This document shows, one piece after another, positions 18,473 through 27,098 of a stretch of 41,751 nt of DNA. Numbering within the stretch: the first letter of the stretch is position 1; every line of letters starts with the position of its first letter. Source of the stretch: an uncultured Clostridia bacterium (GTDB lineage Bacteria; Bacillota; Clostridia; TANB77; CAG-508). The stretch is taken from the NCBI GenBank assembly GCA_948805675.1, contig CAQIBN010000013.1:1-41751 (forward strand), in the 5' to 3' direction. The notes below the pieces were generated by a model that had not been told where the DNA came from, made no database searches, and saw only the letters and a program-made list of their open reading frames with translations. The position numbers and the translations under genes are program-made.

Positions 18473-19251
18473 AAATCAAATAAAAGTTATAATACTATCT
18501 GTTAAATATAATATAATGAGGCAAATGACTAATAAAGTAACATTTATGACAAATATATTATTTATGATACTAAATAATGCAAGTTTTATAGTTCAATGGA
18601 TAATATTATTTAGTTTGAAAGATGAAATAGGAGGATATACAATAAAAGAAGTTTTACTATTATGGGGGTTAGCTGCAAGTACATATGGAATTGCTCATAT
18701 AGTATTTCTTAAAGCATTTGAAATGCCAGAGTTAATAATAAATGGAAAGTTAGACTCATTTTTAGTGCAGCCTAAAAATGTATTTTTAAGTGTTATAACA
18801 TCAGATACAAGAGTATCAGCAATAGGTGACCTTATTTATGGATATATTTGCTTGTGTTTATATGGAATTACAATAAAGAACTTTTTACTATTTACATTTT
18901 TTTCAATTACAGGAGCAATTATACTAACAGCTTTTGCAAGTATAGCCCGGAAGCCTATCATTTTGGCTTGTAAAAGCAGATGTACTTGCAGATTCGCTTA
19001 ATAATATAATGGTTAGTTTTGCAACATATCCAGGTACAATATTTAAAGAAGGAATAAAGTTAATCTTGTATACTGTAATACCAGTTGGAATTGCAAATTA
19101 CATACCAGTAGATACAATTATAAACTTCAATTTAGGAAACTTTCTATTTGTAATGTTATTTACAATAGTATTATCTATTGTAGCATTTATAATATTTTAC
19201 AAAGGATTAAAAAGATACTCATCATCAAACTTAATGAGTTCTAGAATTTAA
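18456..19251 (+). CDS. ABC-2 permease (DUF990-like), subunit 2, one CGG recoding site
   Basis: The raw frame is broken at 19001. Skipping the C of CGG at 18948 gives one 264-residue protein (Gly165), exactly the length of the paralogous permease at 35668. The two align without gaps through the site: SIAGSLSFW here against TICSITSFW there, followed by ATYPGTIFKEGIK against AQYPIDIYNKFIK. It has about six membrane segments. The start overlaps the upstream permease gene; ATG 18462 is an alternative. It probably pairs with subunit 1 as a heterodimeric channel. Confidence 0.85.
18948..18951 (+). other. CGGA recoding site in the first-operon permease
   Basis: ATA GCC CGG AAG becomes ATA GCC GGA AGC (Gly165), inside a transmembrane segment. 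The same-length paralogue supports it. Confidence 0.88.
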
Positions 19252-19283
19252 AGGACCCATCAGGGAAGGAGCATTTGGGTGAG

Positions 19284-19386
19284 TTGGACAAGGGGACGGT
19301 TCTCTTGTCCAAATTTGTCTACTTTTCCTGATATAAAAATATATTTAATTTTAGTTATTTAACAAAACTGAACAAGAGAACCGTAC
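19284..19386. repeat. GGACAAAGGGACGGTTC palindromic element, copy C (partly decayed)
   Basis: The left arm TTGGACAAGGGGACGGTTC and right arm GAACAAGAGAACCGTACTG flank AAAAATATATTTAATTTTAG, in the same orientation as copy A. The right arm has diverged at its outer end. It starts 32 bases after the permease stop. Confidence 0.8.
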
Positions 19387-19555
19387 TGTTGTTGTATAAG
19401 CTGTAAAAGCATTAATCAAGTGAAATATAATTTGGCATGCTATTATTCATACCTAACACAAATGTAACCCATAAGGAAATTAAGAAATTTAGTTAATAAC
19501 TTAAATAATTACTAAAAATGTAATTATTTAAAAACTATAATAAATAGTTGAAAAC

Positions 19556-19597
19556 AAAGAAAACTTTATGTTAAAATATGTACATAAAGTTTTCTTT
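19556..19597. other. Perfect 16-bp inverted repeat before the DUF218 gene
   Basis: AAAGAAAACTTTATGT and ACATAAAGTTTTCTTT are separated by ten bases. A TTGAAA/TAAAAT pair with an 18-base spacer overlaps the left arm and loop, so the hairpin could be a terminator, or an operator over a promoter. The rest of 19387-19675 shows nothing further. Confidence 0.5.
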
Positions 19598-19675
19598 AAT
19601 GTTAATGATAACTACTCAAGAGATATGCAAAGAAATATAATGATAAGTTAGAATAAAAAGAAAGTTGGATTAAAT

Positions 19676-20335
19676 ATGAAAAAGATAATAAAGTATGTAA
19701 CAATAGTTTTAATAGTTATGATAGTAATTGTTTTGGGAATAAATTTCTATGTTAAGTTATCTACTAAAAAACAAATTATTGGGAATAAAGATGATTCTAG
19801 ATTAAAAGATGTAGATTGCATTATTGTACTAGGAGCAGGTGTATGGGGAGATAAACCTAGTCCAATGCTAGAAGATAGACTATTAGAGGCAATTTCTTTA
19901 TATGAAAATAATACATCTTCAAAAATAATTATGAGTGGAGACCATGGAAAAGAAGAATATGATGAAGTTAATACAATGAAAAATTTTGCAATCGAAAAAG
20001 GTGTACCATCAGAGAATATTTTTATGGATCACGCAGGTTTTTCTTCTTATGAAAGTATATATAGAGCAAAAGAAATATTTGAAGCTAAAAAAGTAGTTAT
20101 AGTAACTCAAGAATATCATTTGTACCGATCTTTATATGTTGCAAATAAGTTAGGATTAGAAGCATATGGAGTAGGAGCTGATTCAAGAACTCATAGTGGA
20201 CAAGCTTACAGGGAATTAAGGGAAATATTAGCAAGAGATAAGGATTTCGTAAAATGTATCTTTAAACCTAAGCCAACATATTTAGGAGATACAATTCCTG
20301 TTAATGGTAATGGTGATGTAACAAATGATAAATAA
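19676..20335 (+). CDS. SanA/YdcF-like DUF218 membrane protein
   Basis: This 219-residue protein has one N-terminal transmembrane segment (IIKYVTIVLIVMIVIVLGINFYV) and an extracytoplasmic DUF218 domain. DVDCIIVLGAGVWGDKPSPMLEDRL is the family's nucleotide-like binding signature. SGDHGKEEYDEVNTM, SSYESIYRAKEIF and VTQEYHLYRSLYVA are the other conserved blocks. SanA relatives affect envelope permeability and vancomycin tolerance; the biochemical reaction is not established. The ribosome binding site is weak (AAAGTTGGA). Confidence 0.85.
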   Translation: MKKIIKYVTIVLIVMIVIVLGINFYVKLSTKKQIIGNKDDSRLKDVDCIIVLGAGVWGDKPSPMLEDRLLEAISLYENNTSSKIIMSGDHGKEEYDEVNTMKNFAIEKGVPSENIFMDHAGFSSYESIYRAKEIFEAKKVVIVTQEYHLYRSLYVANKLGLEAYGVGADSRTHSGQAYRELREILARDKDFVKCIFKPKPTYLGDTIPVNGNGDVTNDK

Positions 20336-20411
20336 AATAGTAATAGGTTTTACATTATCAACATTATCTTTAAAGTTAGTAAGAAATATATGGGAAAAGA
20401 ATAGAAAATAA
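20325..20411 (+). CDS. Possible 28-aa hydrophobic peptide overlapping the DUF218 stop
   Basis: ATG 20325 opens a short frame (MINKIVIGFTLSTLS, then WEKNRK) with a hydrophobic start and basic end, overlapping the preceding gene by 11 bases. Overlap and composition fit a coupled micro-protein, but it has no ribosome binding site of its own, so it may be chance. Confidence 0.25.
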   Translation: MINKIVIGFTLSTLSLKLVRNIWEKNRK

Positions 20412-20460
20412 TTCAATATAAAACTTATTAAAGATAACTAATCAAATTTTAATAATTTTA

Positions 20461-20495
20461 ATGGAAAGTGTATATAAAAGCACTTTCCATTTTCT
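20461..20495 (+). terminator. Terminator after the DUF218 gene
   Basis: ATGGAAAGTG and CACTTTCCAT form a perfect 10-bp stem with a ten-base loop, followed by TTTTCTT. Confidence 0.8.
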
Positions 20496-20565
20496 TATCT
20501 TTATGATACTATAAGTAAAAAATAAGTATAAAACCAAAAAAGGAGTATCTGAAAGGAGAATAAAG

Positions 20566-20970
20566 ATGAATAGAAGAATTATTGTAAGTACATTAATAAA
20601 ATGCAAAGATAAATACTTATTTATAAAACAAAATAAAGAAGGCGGAGCTTATCAGGACTGTTTACATATAGTAGGTGGAGGACTAGAAGAAAATGAAACA
20701 TTAGAAGAAGCAATAAAAAGAGAAGTAATGGAAGAAGTACATATAGAGTTAAATGAAGTTATACCATTTGATTTTGATAGTGATATTTTAATGTATAAGG
20801 GAGAAATGACACAGCTTATCTTTTTAAGGTTCACATCAGAAATACAAGAATTTACAGGTTATCCAGATTCAGATGCCAAAGAGATAATATGGTTATCTAA
20901 AGAGGAAATATTAAATTATAAACATAATGAGTCATCAATGAGATTTTTTAAGAAATTAGGATTGATATAA
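20566..20970 (+). CDS. Nudix hydrolase
   Basis: This 134-residue protein carries a complete Nudix box, GGGLEENETLEEAIKREVME followed by E (GX5EX7REVXEE, residues about 43-65), whose glutamates bind the catalytic magnesium. Such enzymes hydrolyse nucleoside diphosphates linked to another group. The specific substrate cannot be told. The ribosome binding site is GAAAGGAG. It is intact, unlike the Nudix remnant at 11330. CGG occurs only across a codon boundary (GGC GGA). Confidence 0.85.
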   Translation: MNRRIIVSTLIKCKDKYLFIKQNKEGGAYQDCLHIVGGGLEENETLEEAIKREVMEEVHIELNEVIPFDFDSDILMYKGEMTQLIFLRFTSEIQEFTGYPDSDAKEIIWLSKEEILNYKHNESSMRFFKKLGLI

Positions 20971-20985
20971 ATATAGAATAAAGTC

Positions 20986-21405
20986 TCTGCTCTAGAGAAT
21001 AGTTTTCAGAAAATTTATGAAATAAAAAGAGCATATAGAAATAGTAAGGTGATTATAAATGGGGAAAGCTATACAGTAAAAACTAAAACATGGTATTCAA
21101 TAGAAGAAGATAATTTACAGTTTCATATGTAAAATGTGAACTAAGTGGTAGCAAAGTTTTAGTTATAATTCCAGATGATAATCTTATATATATTGGTAGT
21201 GTAATTGAAAATATGGATTAAAAAAAATATCTAAAGATAAAATGATGAAGTTGAAGGTAAATGCATATTTGAAGATTATGAATATGAAGATAATATAATT
21301 AGTCTAGGAATATTAACAGATAAAGGTGTAAGAGCAGATGTATATGCTGATATTTTAGAATTAAAAGATATTATAATCAAAATAACTGAAAAAAATATAA
21401 TATAA
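20986..21405 (+). pseudogene. Decayed gene of unknown family
   Basis: Three consecutive coding-like pieces in different frames are visible: ALENSFQKIYEIKRAYRNS up to a stop at about 21131; SYVKCELSGSKVLVIIPDDN up to a stop at about 21221; and EGKCIFEDYEYEDNIISLGI up to the stop near 21405. No start codon or ribosome binding site remains. The breaks are not at CGG. I take it as a real pseudogene, useful as a contrast to the recoded genes. Confidence 0.55.
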
Positions 21406-21426
21406 AATAGTAAAGGAAAATAAAAA

Positions 21427-22116
21427 ATGAAAATATTTAAAAGAATAATTATAATATTTATTATAATTTTTATAATAATAGCAATATCAATATTTGGATT
21501 TTTCGTATATCAAAAAAATAAAACTGTATACACTGCAAAAGACTTTGGAATAAAAACAATTATTAGTAAAACAGATTATGATAATGATGGAGTAGATGAT
21601 TATACAGATATATTACAAGGTGCAAAAATTGAAGCAAATAATAAACCAATATATAAAAGCGAATATTATGCAGGAGGATATCCACCAGATGAAGAAGGCG
21701 TATGTACAGATGTTATATGGAGAGCATTAAAAAACGCAGGATATTCATTAAAAGATATGGTAGATGAAGACATAAAAAACAATACATCAAAATATCCAAG
21801 AGTAAATGGTACTCCTGATCCTAATATTGATTTTAGAAGAGTGCCAAATTTAAAAGTATATTTTGAAAGAAATCAGTTAAGTTTAACAACAGATTTAAGC
21901 AAAATAGAAGAATGGCAACCAGGAGATATTGTAATATTCGGAACTAGCCATATTGGAATTATATCAGATAAAAGAAATAAAAATGGAATACCATATTTAA
22001 TACATAATGCAGGACAACCGTTAAGAGAAGAAGATGCTTTAGAATTAAATAATATATATGAACCAATAACAGGTCATTATAGAATGAAAGAAATTATTTA
22101 TAAAAATGAAGTTTAA
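21427..22116 (+). CDS. DUF1287 family membrane-anchored protein
   Basis: This 229-residue protein has an N-terminal transmembrane anchor (IIIIFIIIFIIIAISIFGFFVY) and an extracytoplasmic DUF1287 domain. YYAGGYPPDEEGVCTDVIWRAL contains the candidate catalytic cysteine of an NlpC/P60-like fold (about residue 97), and WQPGDIVIFGTSHIGIISD supplies the conserved histidine. YLIHNAGQ is the last conserved block. A role in peptidoglycan or cell-surface processing is likely but not shown. A CGG at GTA ATA TTC GGA is out of frame. The 22117-22312 gap shows only a short coding-like tail. Confidence 0.82.
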   Translation: MKIFKRIIIIFIIIFIIIAISIFGFFVYQKNKTVYTAKDFGIKTIISKTDYDNDGVDDYTDILQGAKIEANNKPIYKSEYYAGGYPPDEEGVCTDVIWRALKNAGYSLKDMVDEDIKNNTSKYPRVNGTPDPNIDFRRVPNLKVYFERNQLSLTTDLSKIEEWQPGDIVIFGTSHIGIISDKRNKNGIPYLIHNAGQPLREEDALELNNIYEPITGHYRMKEIIYKNEV

Positions 22117-22312
22117 TTTTATGCAGGAAAAACTAAATGAAGAACAATATATATATTAACAATTAATGAAGTTGAATGAAAAAAGACAATAAGAAAAGTA
22201 TGTATAGGAATAGGAGATTTTAATATCTTAAAGTTTAAATATGAATCAAAAGAGCCATATTAAAAATATTTTAGATGTAAATTATATTGTATTAGAGTAG
22301 GAGGAAAAAAAT

Positions 22313-22963
22313 ATGAATACAGATAAAATAAAAAAGTTACTTCAATTTTATTTGTTAGCAACAGAATTAAAAGATAAGATAAGAAGTGGATGGGAAGTTT
22401 GGAATATAGATAGAGAAAGAGTAGAAAGTGTTGCTGAACATATATATAGTACATGTATTTTAGCAATTGCTATTGACTCAGAGTTTGATTTTGATATTAA
22501 TTTACCTAAAGTAGTAATGATGATTGTTTTACATGAGATTGAAGAAGTAAAAATAGGTGATTTGACACCATTTGACAAAATAACACAACAAGAAAAAAGA
22601 GAGATAGGAAAACAGGCTGTAGAAGAGATTTTTAAGGTATTAGATAAAAAATTAGAATATATTGATTTAATAGAAGAGTTTGAAAATATGCAAACAAAAG
22701 AATCAATTTATGCTAAAATGTGTGACAAATTACAGGCTGATATACAAAGTAAAATATATTGTGAAGAAAATGTTATAGATATAAAAAATAAGAAAAATAA
22801 ATATTTATTAGAAGATATTAGAATGAAAAAATTATTAAGGAATGGAGAAAAAACAATTGCAGATTTATTTATAGAAAATGATAGACCAATTTTTACAGAA
22901 AAAATATTTGAACAAATAGCTGATTTTGTGAAGAAAACTAGTTTATTAGAATTAAAAGATTAA
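22313..22963 (+). CDS. HD-domain hydrolase, YfbR-like
   Basis: This 216-residue protein has the HD phosphohydrolase motifs H...HE...D: VAEHIYSTCILA (about residue 43), VLHEIEEVKIGDLTPFD (about 75-92) and AKMCDKLQADIQ (about 144). The WNIDRERVESVAEHI opening matches 5'-deoxynucleotidase YfbR and related proteins that act on dNMPs. A second HD domain may be absent; the C-terminal 60 residues are helical and unassigned. The ribosome binding site is GGAGG. Confidence 0.78.
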   Translation: MNTDKIKKLLQFYLLATELKDKIRSGWEVWNIDRERVESVAEHIYSTCILAIAIDSEFDFDINLPKVVMMIVLHEIEEVKIGDLTPFDKITQQEKREIGKQAVEEIFKVLDKKLEYIDLIEEFENMQTKESIYAKMCDKLQADIQSKIYCEENVIDIKNKKNKYLLEDIRMKKLLRNGEKTIADLFIENDRPIFTEKIFEQIADFVKKTSLLELKD

Positions 22964-23063
22964 TCAATAAAACTTAAATTATAAAGTCAAATATTTAATA
23001 TGTTACTTAGAATATTTGTATCCAATTTTTATTATAATTTCTAAAAAAGGAGATGATTAATTA

Positions 23064-23842
23064 ATGGAGTTATTTATAGGATTATTTATACCATTTATAG
23101 GAACTAGTATTCGGTTCAGCAATGGTATTTCTAATGAAAAACAAAATAAATAATAAAATAGAAAAATTATTACTTGGGTTTGCTGGAGGAGTAATGATAT
23201 CTGCTTCTGTGTGGTCATTATTAATACCATCTATTAATATGGCTACAGAACAAGGTAAAGTAGGATGGATTCCAGCGACAATAGGTTTTCTATTAGGAGT
23301 AATATTTTTACTTGTTTTAGATAGTATAATTCCACATATCCATTTAGAAAGCAACAAACAAGAAGGAATAAAATCGAAGTTAAAGAAAACAACAATGTTA
23401 ATTTTAGCAGTTACACTGCATAATATTCCAGAAGGAATGGCTGTTGGTGTTACTTTTGCAGGTGCTATTCTAGGAAATTCTGGAATAACAATTGCAGGAG
23501 CATTTGTATTAGCTATACGGAATTGCAATTCAGAATTTTCCAGAGGGAGCAATTATTTCAATGCCTTTAAAGGCAGAGGGAGTTTCAAAACCAAAGGCAT
23601 TTTTATATGGAACTTTGTCTGGAATAGTAGAACCAATAGGAGCAGTAATTACTATTTTACTTACAAATACAGTAGTGCCAATATTACCATATCTACTATC
23701 ATTTGCAGCAGGTGCAATGATTTATGTAGTTGTAGAGGAATTAATCCCAGAGTCTCAAGTAGGCCAACATTCAAATATAGGAACAATAGGTGTAAGTATA
23801 GGATTTGTTATTATGATGATATTAGATGTAGCTTTAGGGTAA
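23064..23842 (+). CDS. ZIP-family metal transporter, two CGG recoding sites
   Basis: In raw frames this gene is three pieces. Skipping the C of CGG at 23112 and 23518 gives one 258-residue, eight-helix ZIP transporter. The start at 23064 has a near-perfect ribosome binding site (AAGGAGATGA) eight bases upstream. The restored N-terminus reads FIPFIGTSIGSAMVFLM (Gly17). The two metal-binding helices are HNIPEGMAVGVTFAG (helix 4) and the restored AIGIAIQNFPEGAIISMPL (helix 5, Gly152), with the HNxPEG and QNxPEG signatures. VEELIPES is the conserved end motif. ZIP proteins import zinc, iron or manganese into the cytoplasm. Both joins fall in conserved glycines, and no other lesion is present. Repeat copy D abuts the stop. 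Confidence 0.9.
23112..23115 (+). other. CGGT recoding site 1 in the ZIP gene
   Basis: AGT ATT CGG TTC becomes AGT ATT GGT TCA (Gly17), the conserved glycine of helix 1, 17 codons after a strong start. Confidence 0.88.
23518..23521 (+). other. CGGA recoding site 2 in the ZIP gene
   Basis: GCT ATA CGG AAT becomes GCT ATA GGA ATT (Gly152), five residues before the metal-binding QNFPEG motif. Confidence 0.9.
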
Positions 23843-23843
23843 A

Positions 23844-23870
23844 TGGACAAGAGAACTGTCCCTTTGTCCA
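23844..23870. repeat. Half-element copy D of the palindromic repeat
   Basis: One arm only, TGGACAAGAGAACTGTCCCT then TTGTCCA, one base after the ZIP stop codon. By itself it is a short hairpin. Confidence 0.75.
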
Positions 23871-23932
23871 TTTGTTAAAAAAACAAATAATTTGTTATAT
23901 AATTTGAAAAAATAAAAGCGAGAAGGAAAAGT

Positions 23933-24493
23933 ATGAATAGAGGAAAAGATAAGATTGAATATGCAATATATTATGCAACTAAAGCCCATAAAAATCAAAG
24001 AAGAAAAATAGAAGATGTTGATATGATTTTTCATCCATATATAGTAGGTATGATATTACAAAGAAATGGGTGTGATGAAGATATTGTTGCTGCTGGAATT
24101 CTGCATGATGTAGTAGAAGATACACCTCATGAATTTGAAGATATTGAAAGAGAATTTGGAAAACAGGTTAGAGATTATGTATATGATGCATCAGAACCAG
24201 ATAAATCTTTAGAATGGGAAGATAGAAAAAAACACACAATAGAACAAATAAAAAATGCGTCTCTAGGCTCAAAATTAATTGTTGCTTGTGATAAAATTAG
24301 TAATTTAGAAGATTTATCTGACTGTATAGAATTGTATGGAGAAGAAAAATCATGGAGTTCTTTAAAAAGAGAAAAGGATATCCAAAAGTGGTATTATACT
24401 AGTGTGTATGAAAGTTGCGTTAATAGAGTAGATGGGAATCATCCTATTTTTAAAAGATACAAAAAGGTTTTAGAACATCTTTTTAACTATTAA
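23933..24493 (+). CDS. RelA/SpoT-like HD hydrolase (small alarmone hydrolase-like)
   Basis: This 186-residue protein has the HD-domain layout of MESH1/SpoT hydrolases: YYATKAHKNQRRK (H at about 19), MIFHPYIVGMIL (H at about 36), VAAGILHDVVEDTPHEF (HD at about 61) and a late D in VACDKISNLED. These bind Mn2+ and remove pyrophosphate from (p)ppGpp in related enzymes. The synthetase domain is absent. Whether this one acts on (p)ppGpp or another nucleotide is not decided by sequence. Repeat copy E follows the stop. Confidence 0.8.
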   Translation: MNRGKDKIEYAIYYATKAHKNQRRKIEDVDMIFHPYIVGMILQRNGCDEDIVAAGILHDVVEDTPHEFEDIEREFGKQVRDYVYDASEPDKSLEWEDRKKHTIEQIKNASLGSKLIVACDKISNLEDLSDCIELYGEEKSWSSLKREKDIQKWYYTSVYESCVNRVDGNHPIFKRYKKVLEHLFNY

Positions 24494-24496
24494 ATC

Positions 24497-24603
24497 TGGA
24501 CAAAGGTGGACAAAGGGACGGTTCTCTTGTCCATTTTTTTATATAAAATATATTTATTTAATTCTGTTAATAAAAATGGACAAGAGAACCGTCCCTTTGT
24601 CCA
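24497..24603. repeat. GGACAAAGGGACGGTTC palindromic element, copy E
   Basis: Arms GGACAAAGGGACGGTTCTC and GAGAACCGTCCCTTTGTCC flank a short AT spacer. It lies between convergent genes, three bases after one stop and three bases beyond the other, so it may serve as the terminator for both. Confidence 0.85.
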
Positions 24604-24606
24604 AAA

Positions 24607-25041
24607 TTATAAATATTTTTTTAATGTTTCAACACTATCTTCTTGCATTGTAACAAAATCATGTAAAATATTTTTAACATCAGGAGCAATATTGTTATTT
24701 TGATTAATTAAACGTCTACCTTCTATAATTCCCATGTTAGTACCTTGCATTAATAATTCTGATAATTTAGAAGTAGTATCATCCATCATTGTTTTCATTT
24801 GTACTCCATACCATGTCATCATTTTGTTCATAGTATTTGTTTCATGAGGTTCTTTGTTACTGTAATTAGAATATATATCATTTACTCTATCTGATATATT
24901 TTCATATTTGTTATATTCTATATCTAAAACTTGTTTAAAATCATAATCTTTAACTTTTTCAGATACATAAGAAATAGCATCCATTCCCATTGTAGCACCT
25001 TTGTTTACTTCATCCAAGATATTTAAATTTTGATTTTCCAT
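24607..25041 (-). CDS. Ferritin-like helical protein, function unknown
   Basis: This 144-residue all-helical protein (ILDEVNKGATMGMDAISYV, then IEYNKYENISDRVNDIYS and KMMTWYGVQMKTMMDDT) has the spacing of a four-helix bundle. It resembles small ferritin-like or DUF2383-like clostridial proteins, but the metal-binding ExxH motifs are not clear. It is rich in methionine and lacks membrane segments. It has a fair ribosome binding site (GGAGGTC). The upstream stretch 25042-25381 shows no gene. Confidence 0.6.
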   Translation of the reverse strand: MENQNLNILDEVNKGATMGMDAISYVSEKVKDYDFKQVLDIEYNKYENISDRVNDIYSNYSNKEPHETNTMNKMMTWYGVQMKTMMDDTTSKLSELLMQGTNMGIIEGRRLINQNNNIAPDVKNILHDFVTMQEDSVETLKKYL

Positions 25042-25381
25042 AAAAGACCTCCAAACTTTTTTATTAATTAATAAAATTAACTAAATATATTATGTACAAA
25101 AATAGAAAAAATATAATAGTAATGAATTTATTTGATGTAAAATAAGAAGAATTGATAAGTTTATATTTAGATTAATTTAAATATTAAAATGATAAACTAT
25201 ATAAAAATAATGATGAAAAATGTCATACAGTTTTAATTGAAATACTACTTAATTTATGTTAGTATTTTAATATAATTTTTTCTAAATAGTTTAATTCTTA
25301 TTTATGTGTAAACTCATACACAAAAATTTCAAAAAACAATTGAAAAATATAATATTACTTGATATAATTGGAGGTGAATTA

Positions 25382-25648
25382 ATGCCTATAGTTTCACAGT
25401 TTTATGGTGTCATTGTAAGAATGTATTATGATGATATGAAACATCATAATATGCCACATCTACATATTCAATATAATGATTATAAAGCTATATATGATTT
25501 AAATGGAAAATGCATGAAAGGAAATATACCAAATAAACAATCTAAACTAGTAGAAGCATGGATTGCAATACATATAGAAGAAATAAATGCATTGTGGAAA
25601 TTAATGCAAGAAGATAATGAATTTTTTACTATAGAACCTTTAAAATAA
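25382..25648 (+). CDS. DUF4160 protein, partner of the next gene
   Basis: This 88-residue protein starts MPIVSQFYGVIVRMYYDD and has HHNMPHLHIQYNDYKAIYDL, the PHxHxxY signature of DUF4160. I start at ATG 25382 because GGAGGTG sits six bases upstream. A longer frame from 25304 would ignore this site. DUF4160 and DUF2442 genes are nearly always adjacent and have been suggested as toxin-antitoxin-like pairs; a mechanism has not been settled as far as I know. Confidence 0.8.
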   Translation: MPIVSQFYGVIVRMYYDDMKHHNMPHLHIQYNDYKAIYDLNGKCMKGNIPNKQSKLVEAWIAIHIEEINALWKLMQEDNEFFTIEPLK

Positions 25649-25690
25649 AAAAATGTAAAAATATAGGTAAAATGAAAGGAATGGTGCGTT

Positions 25691-25948
25691 ATGGAAAACT
25701 ATATAGAACCAAATCCAATATTAGTAAAGCCATTAGATAACTTTTGTCTATATATAAAATTCGCAGATGGAAAAGAAAAAGTATACAATATGAGTAAATT
25801 AATTCAAGAAAATTCAGCATATAAAAAATTACAAGATTATGAATATTTCAAATTAGTAAAGTTAGCAGGAGAAACAGTAGAATGGCCTAATGGAGAAGAT
25901 GTTTGTCCTGAAAATTTGTATTATGATAGTATAGAATATTTAAAATGA
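25691..25948 (+). CDS. DUF2442 protein
   Basis: This 85-residue protein has VKPLDNFCLYIKFADGKEKV and ends VEWPNGEDVCPENLYYDS, the WPNGxDxxPExLY signature of DUF2442 (NadS/YkuJ-like fold). It follows the DUF4160 gene by 42 bases with ribosome binding site AAAGGAATGG. A terminator lies 12 bases after its stop. Confidence 0.82.
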   Translation: MENYIEPNPILVKPLDNFCLYIKFADGKEKVYNMSKLIQENSAYKKLQDYEYFKLVKLAGETVEWPNGEDVCPENLYYDSIEYLK

Positions 25949-25960
25949 GAAAATTTCAAA

Positions 25961-25988
25961 AAAGATTAGAAGAGATGCTAATCTTTTT
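25961..25988 (+). terminator. Terminator of the DUF4160-DUF2442 operon
   Basis: AAAGATTAG and CTAATCTTT form a stem with an eight-base loop, followed by TTCC and more T's. Confidence 0.7.
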
Positions 25989-26008
25989 CCTTTTGTACAA
26001 CAAAAAAG

Positions 26009-26037
26009 TTTACAATTTATATAAAAAATGTTAAAAT
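26009..26037 (+). promoter_or_regulatory. Promoter of the LysR gene
   Basis: TTTACA (26009-26014), a 17-base spacer and TAAAAT (26032-26037) lie seven bases before a palindrome that covers the likely transcription start. Confidence 0.65.
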
Positions 26038-26043
26038 ATGATT

Positions 26044-26058
26044 ATAACTTTTAGTTAT
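26044..26058. promoter_or_regulatory. Candidate LysR operator 1 (autoregulatory)
   Basis: ATAACTTTTAGTTAT is an inverted repeat with the T-N11-A pattern of LysR boxes. It sits between the promoter and the start of the LysR gene. A second, near-identical copy lies after the gene. Confidence 0.6.
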
Positions 26059-26072
26059 GATGAGGTGATATT

Positions 26073-26955
26073 ATGATAAATCTAGAATTATATAAAATAT
26101 TTGTGGTAGTAGCAGGCGAATTAAATATAACAAAAGCAAGTCAAAAGCTTAATATATCTCAGCCAGCAGTAACAAAACATATAAAAAATTTAGAAAACAT
26201 TTTACAAGTAACATTATTTAAAAGAAATAATAAAGGATTAACATTAACAGAAATGCGGAGAAAAACTATATGAAAAACTAAAAAGCCCAATTAATGAAAT
26301 AATAAAAATTGATAATGAATTAAGTAAAGATAAAAATATTAGCATTGGTTCTCATAATCATTTATTAAATATTGTTTTTGGAGAGTGTATAAATAAATTT
26401 TGTATACAGCATCCAGAAGTAGACTTGAATTTAAAATGTTTAGAAACAGATGAGATGTTAGAAATGTTAAAAAATAAAGAATTGGATATAGTATTTTCTA
26501 AAAAGGTAAATAAATTTAAAGATGAAAATGTAAAATATTTACCTCTTGGATTCTTAAATGATATTTTTATTGCAAGTAAAGATTCAAGGTTAGCAAATAA
26601 AATTTTAACTAAGAAAGAATTAGAAAATGAGACTATTTATGTACCAAGAACATATGCTCAAACTGTTACAAGACTCATAAATCTGACAAATAATAAAAAT
26701 TTGAATCTTAAGAATTCAAGTTATAATACAATTTTAGAACTTTCAAGTAAAACAGATTCTATTGGATTAATAACAAAAGAATATATAGAAAGTGATAAGT
26801 TAGAAAAATATAATTTAGTAGAATTAAAAACTAAATTTGAATTAAAACCAATTGAGTTTGGAATATATTTTAATACAGATAGAAGAAAAGAAGTAAATTA
26901 TTTAATAAAAATAATAAAAGATAAATTTTTTACTAATATTCCAAATCTTAAATAA
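26073..26955 (+). CDS. LysR-family transcriptional regulator, one CGG recoding site
   Basis: The raw frame stops at 26273. Skipping the C of CGG at 26256 gives a normal 293-residue LysR protein (Gly62). The N-terminal winged helix is complete: LELYKIFVVVAGELNITKAS, LNISQPAVTKHIKNLE, TLFKRNNKGLTLTEM-G-EKLYEKL. The LTxxGxxLY glycine is nearly invariant in LysR. A helical linker follows and then the periplasmic-binding-like effector domain (IGSHNHLLNIVFGECI onward). The effector is unknown. The gene is flanked on both sides by ATAACTTYTAGTTAT palindromes, suggesting that it controls itself and the next promoter. The ribosome binding site is GAGGTGATATT. Confidence 0.87.
26256..26259 (+). other. 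CGGA recoding site in the LysR gene
   Basis: GAA ATG CGG AGA becomes GAA ATG GGA GAA (Gly62), the conserved glycine at the end of the DNA-binding wing. Confidence 0.9.
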
Positions 26956-26997
26956 AATTATATATTTGTTACTCATAACAAACAAGATAAGTCTAAT

Positions 26998-27012
26998 ATA
27001 ACTTCTAGTTAT
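26998..27012. promoter_or_regulatory. Candidate LysR operator 2
   Basis: ATAACTTCTAGTTAT differs by one base from the operator at 26044. It lies 43 bases after the LysR stop, upstream of the radical SAM gene. Confidence 0.55.
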
Positions 27013-27098
27013 AGCTAGAATACAAATATGTATTTTAGAAATTTATATTAAATTGTTATACTTATATTAAGCTATTATGCAAACTAAATTACAAAAAG

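Noticed and set aside
25340..25368. TTGAAA/TATAAT promoter before the DUF4160 gene
   Set aside because: Its transcription start would fall inside the ribosome binding site at 25370-25376, so it is unlikely to serve this start codon.
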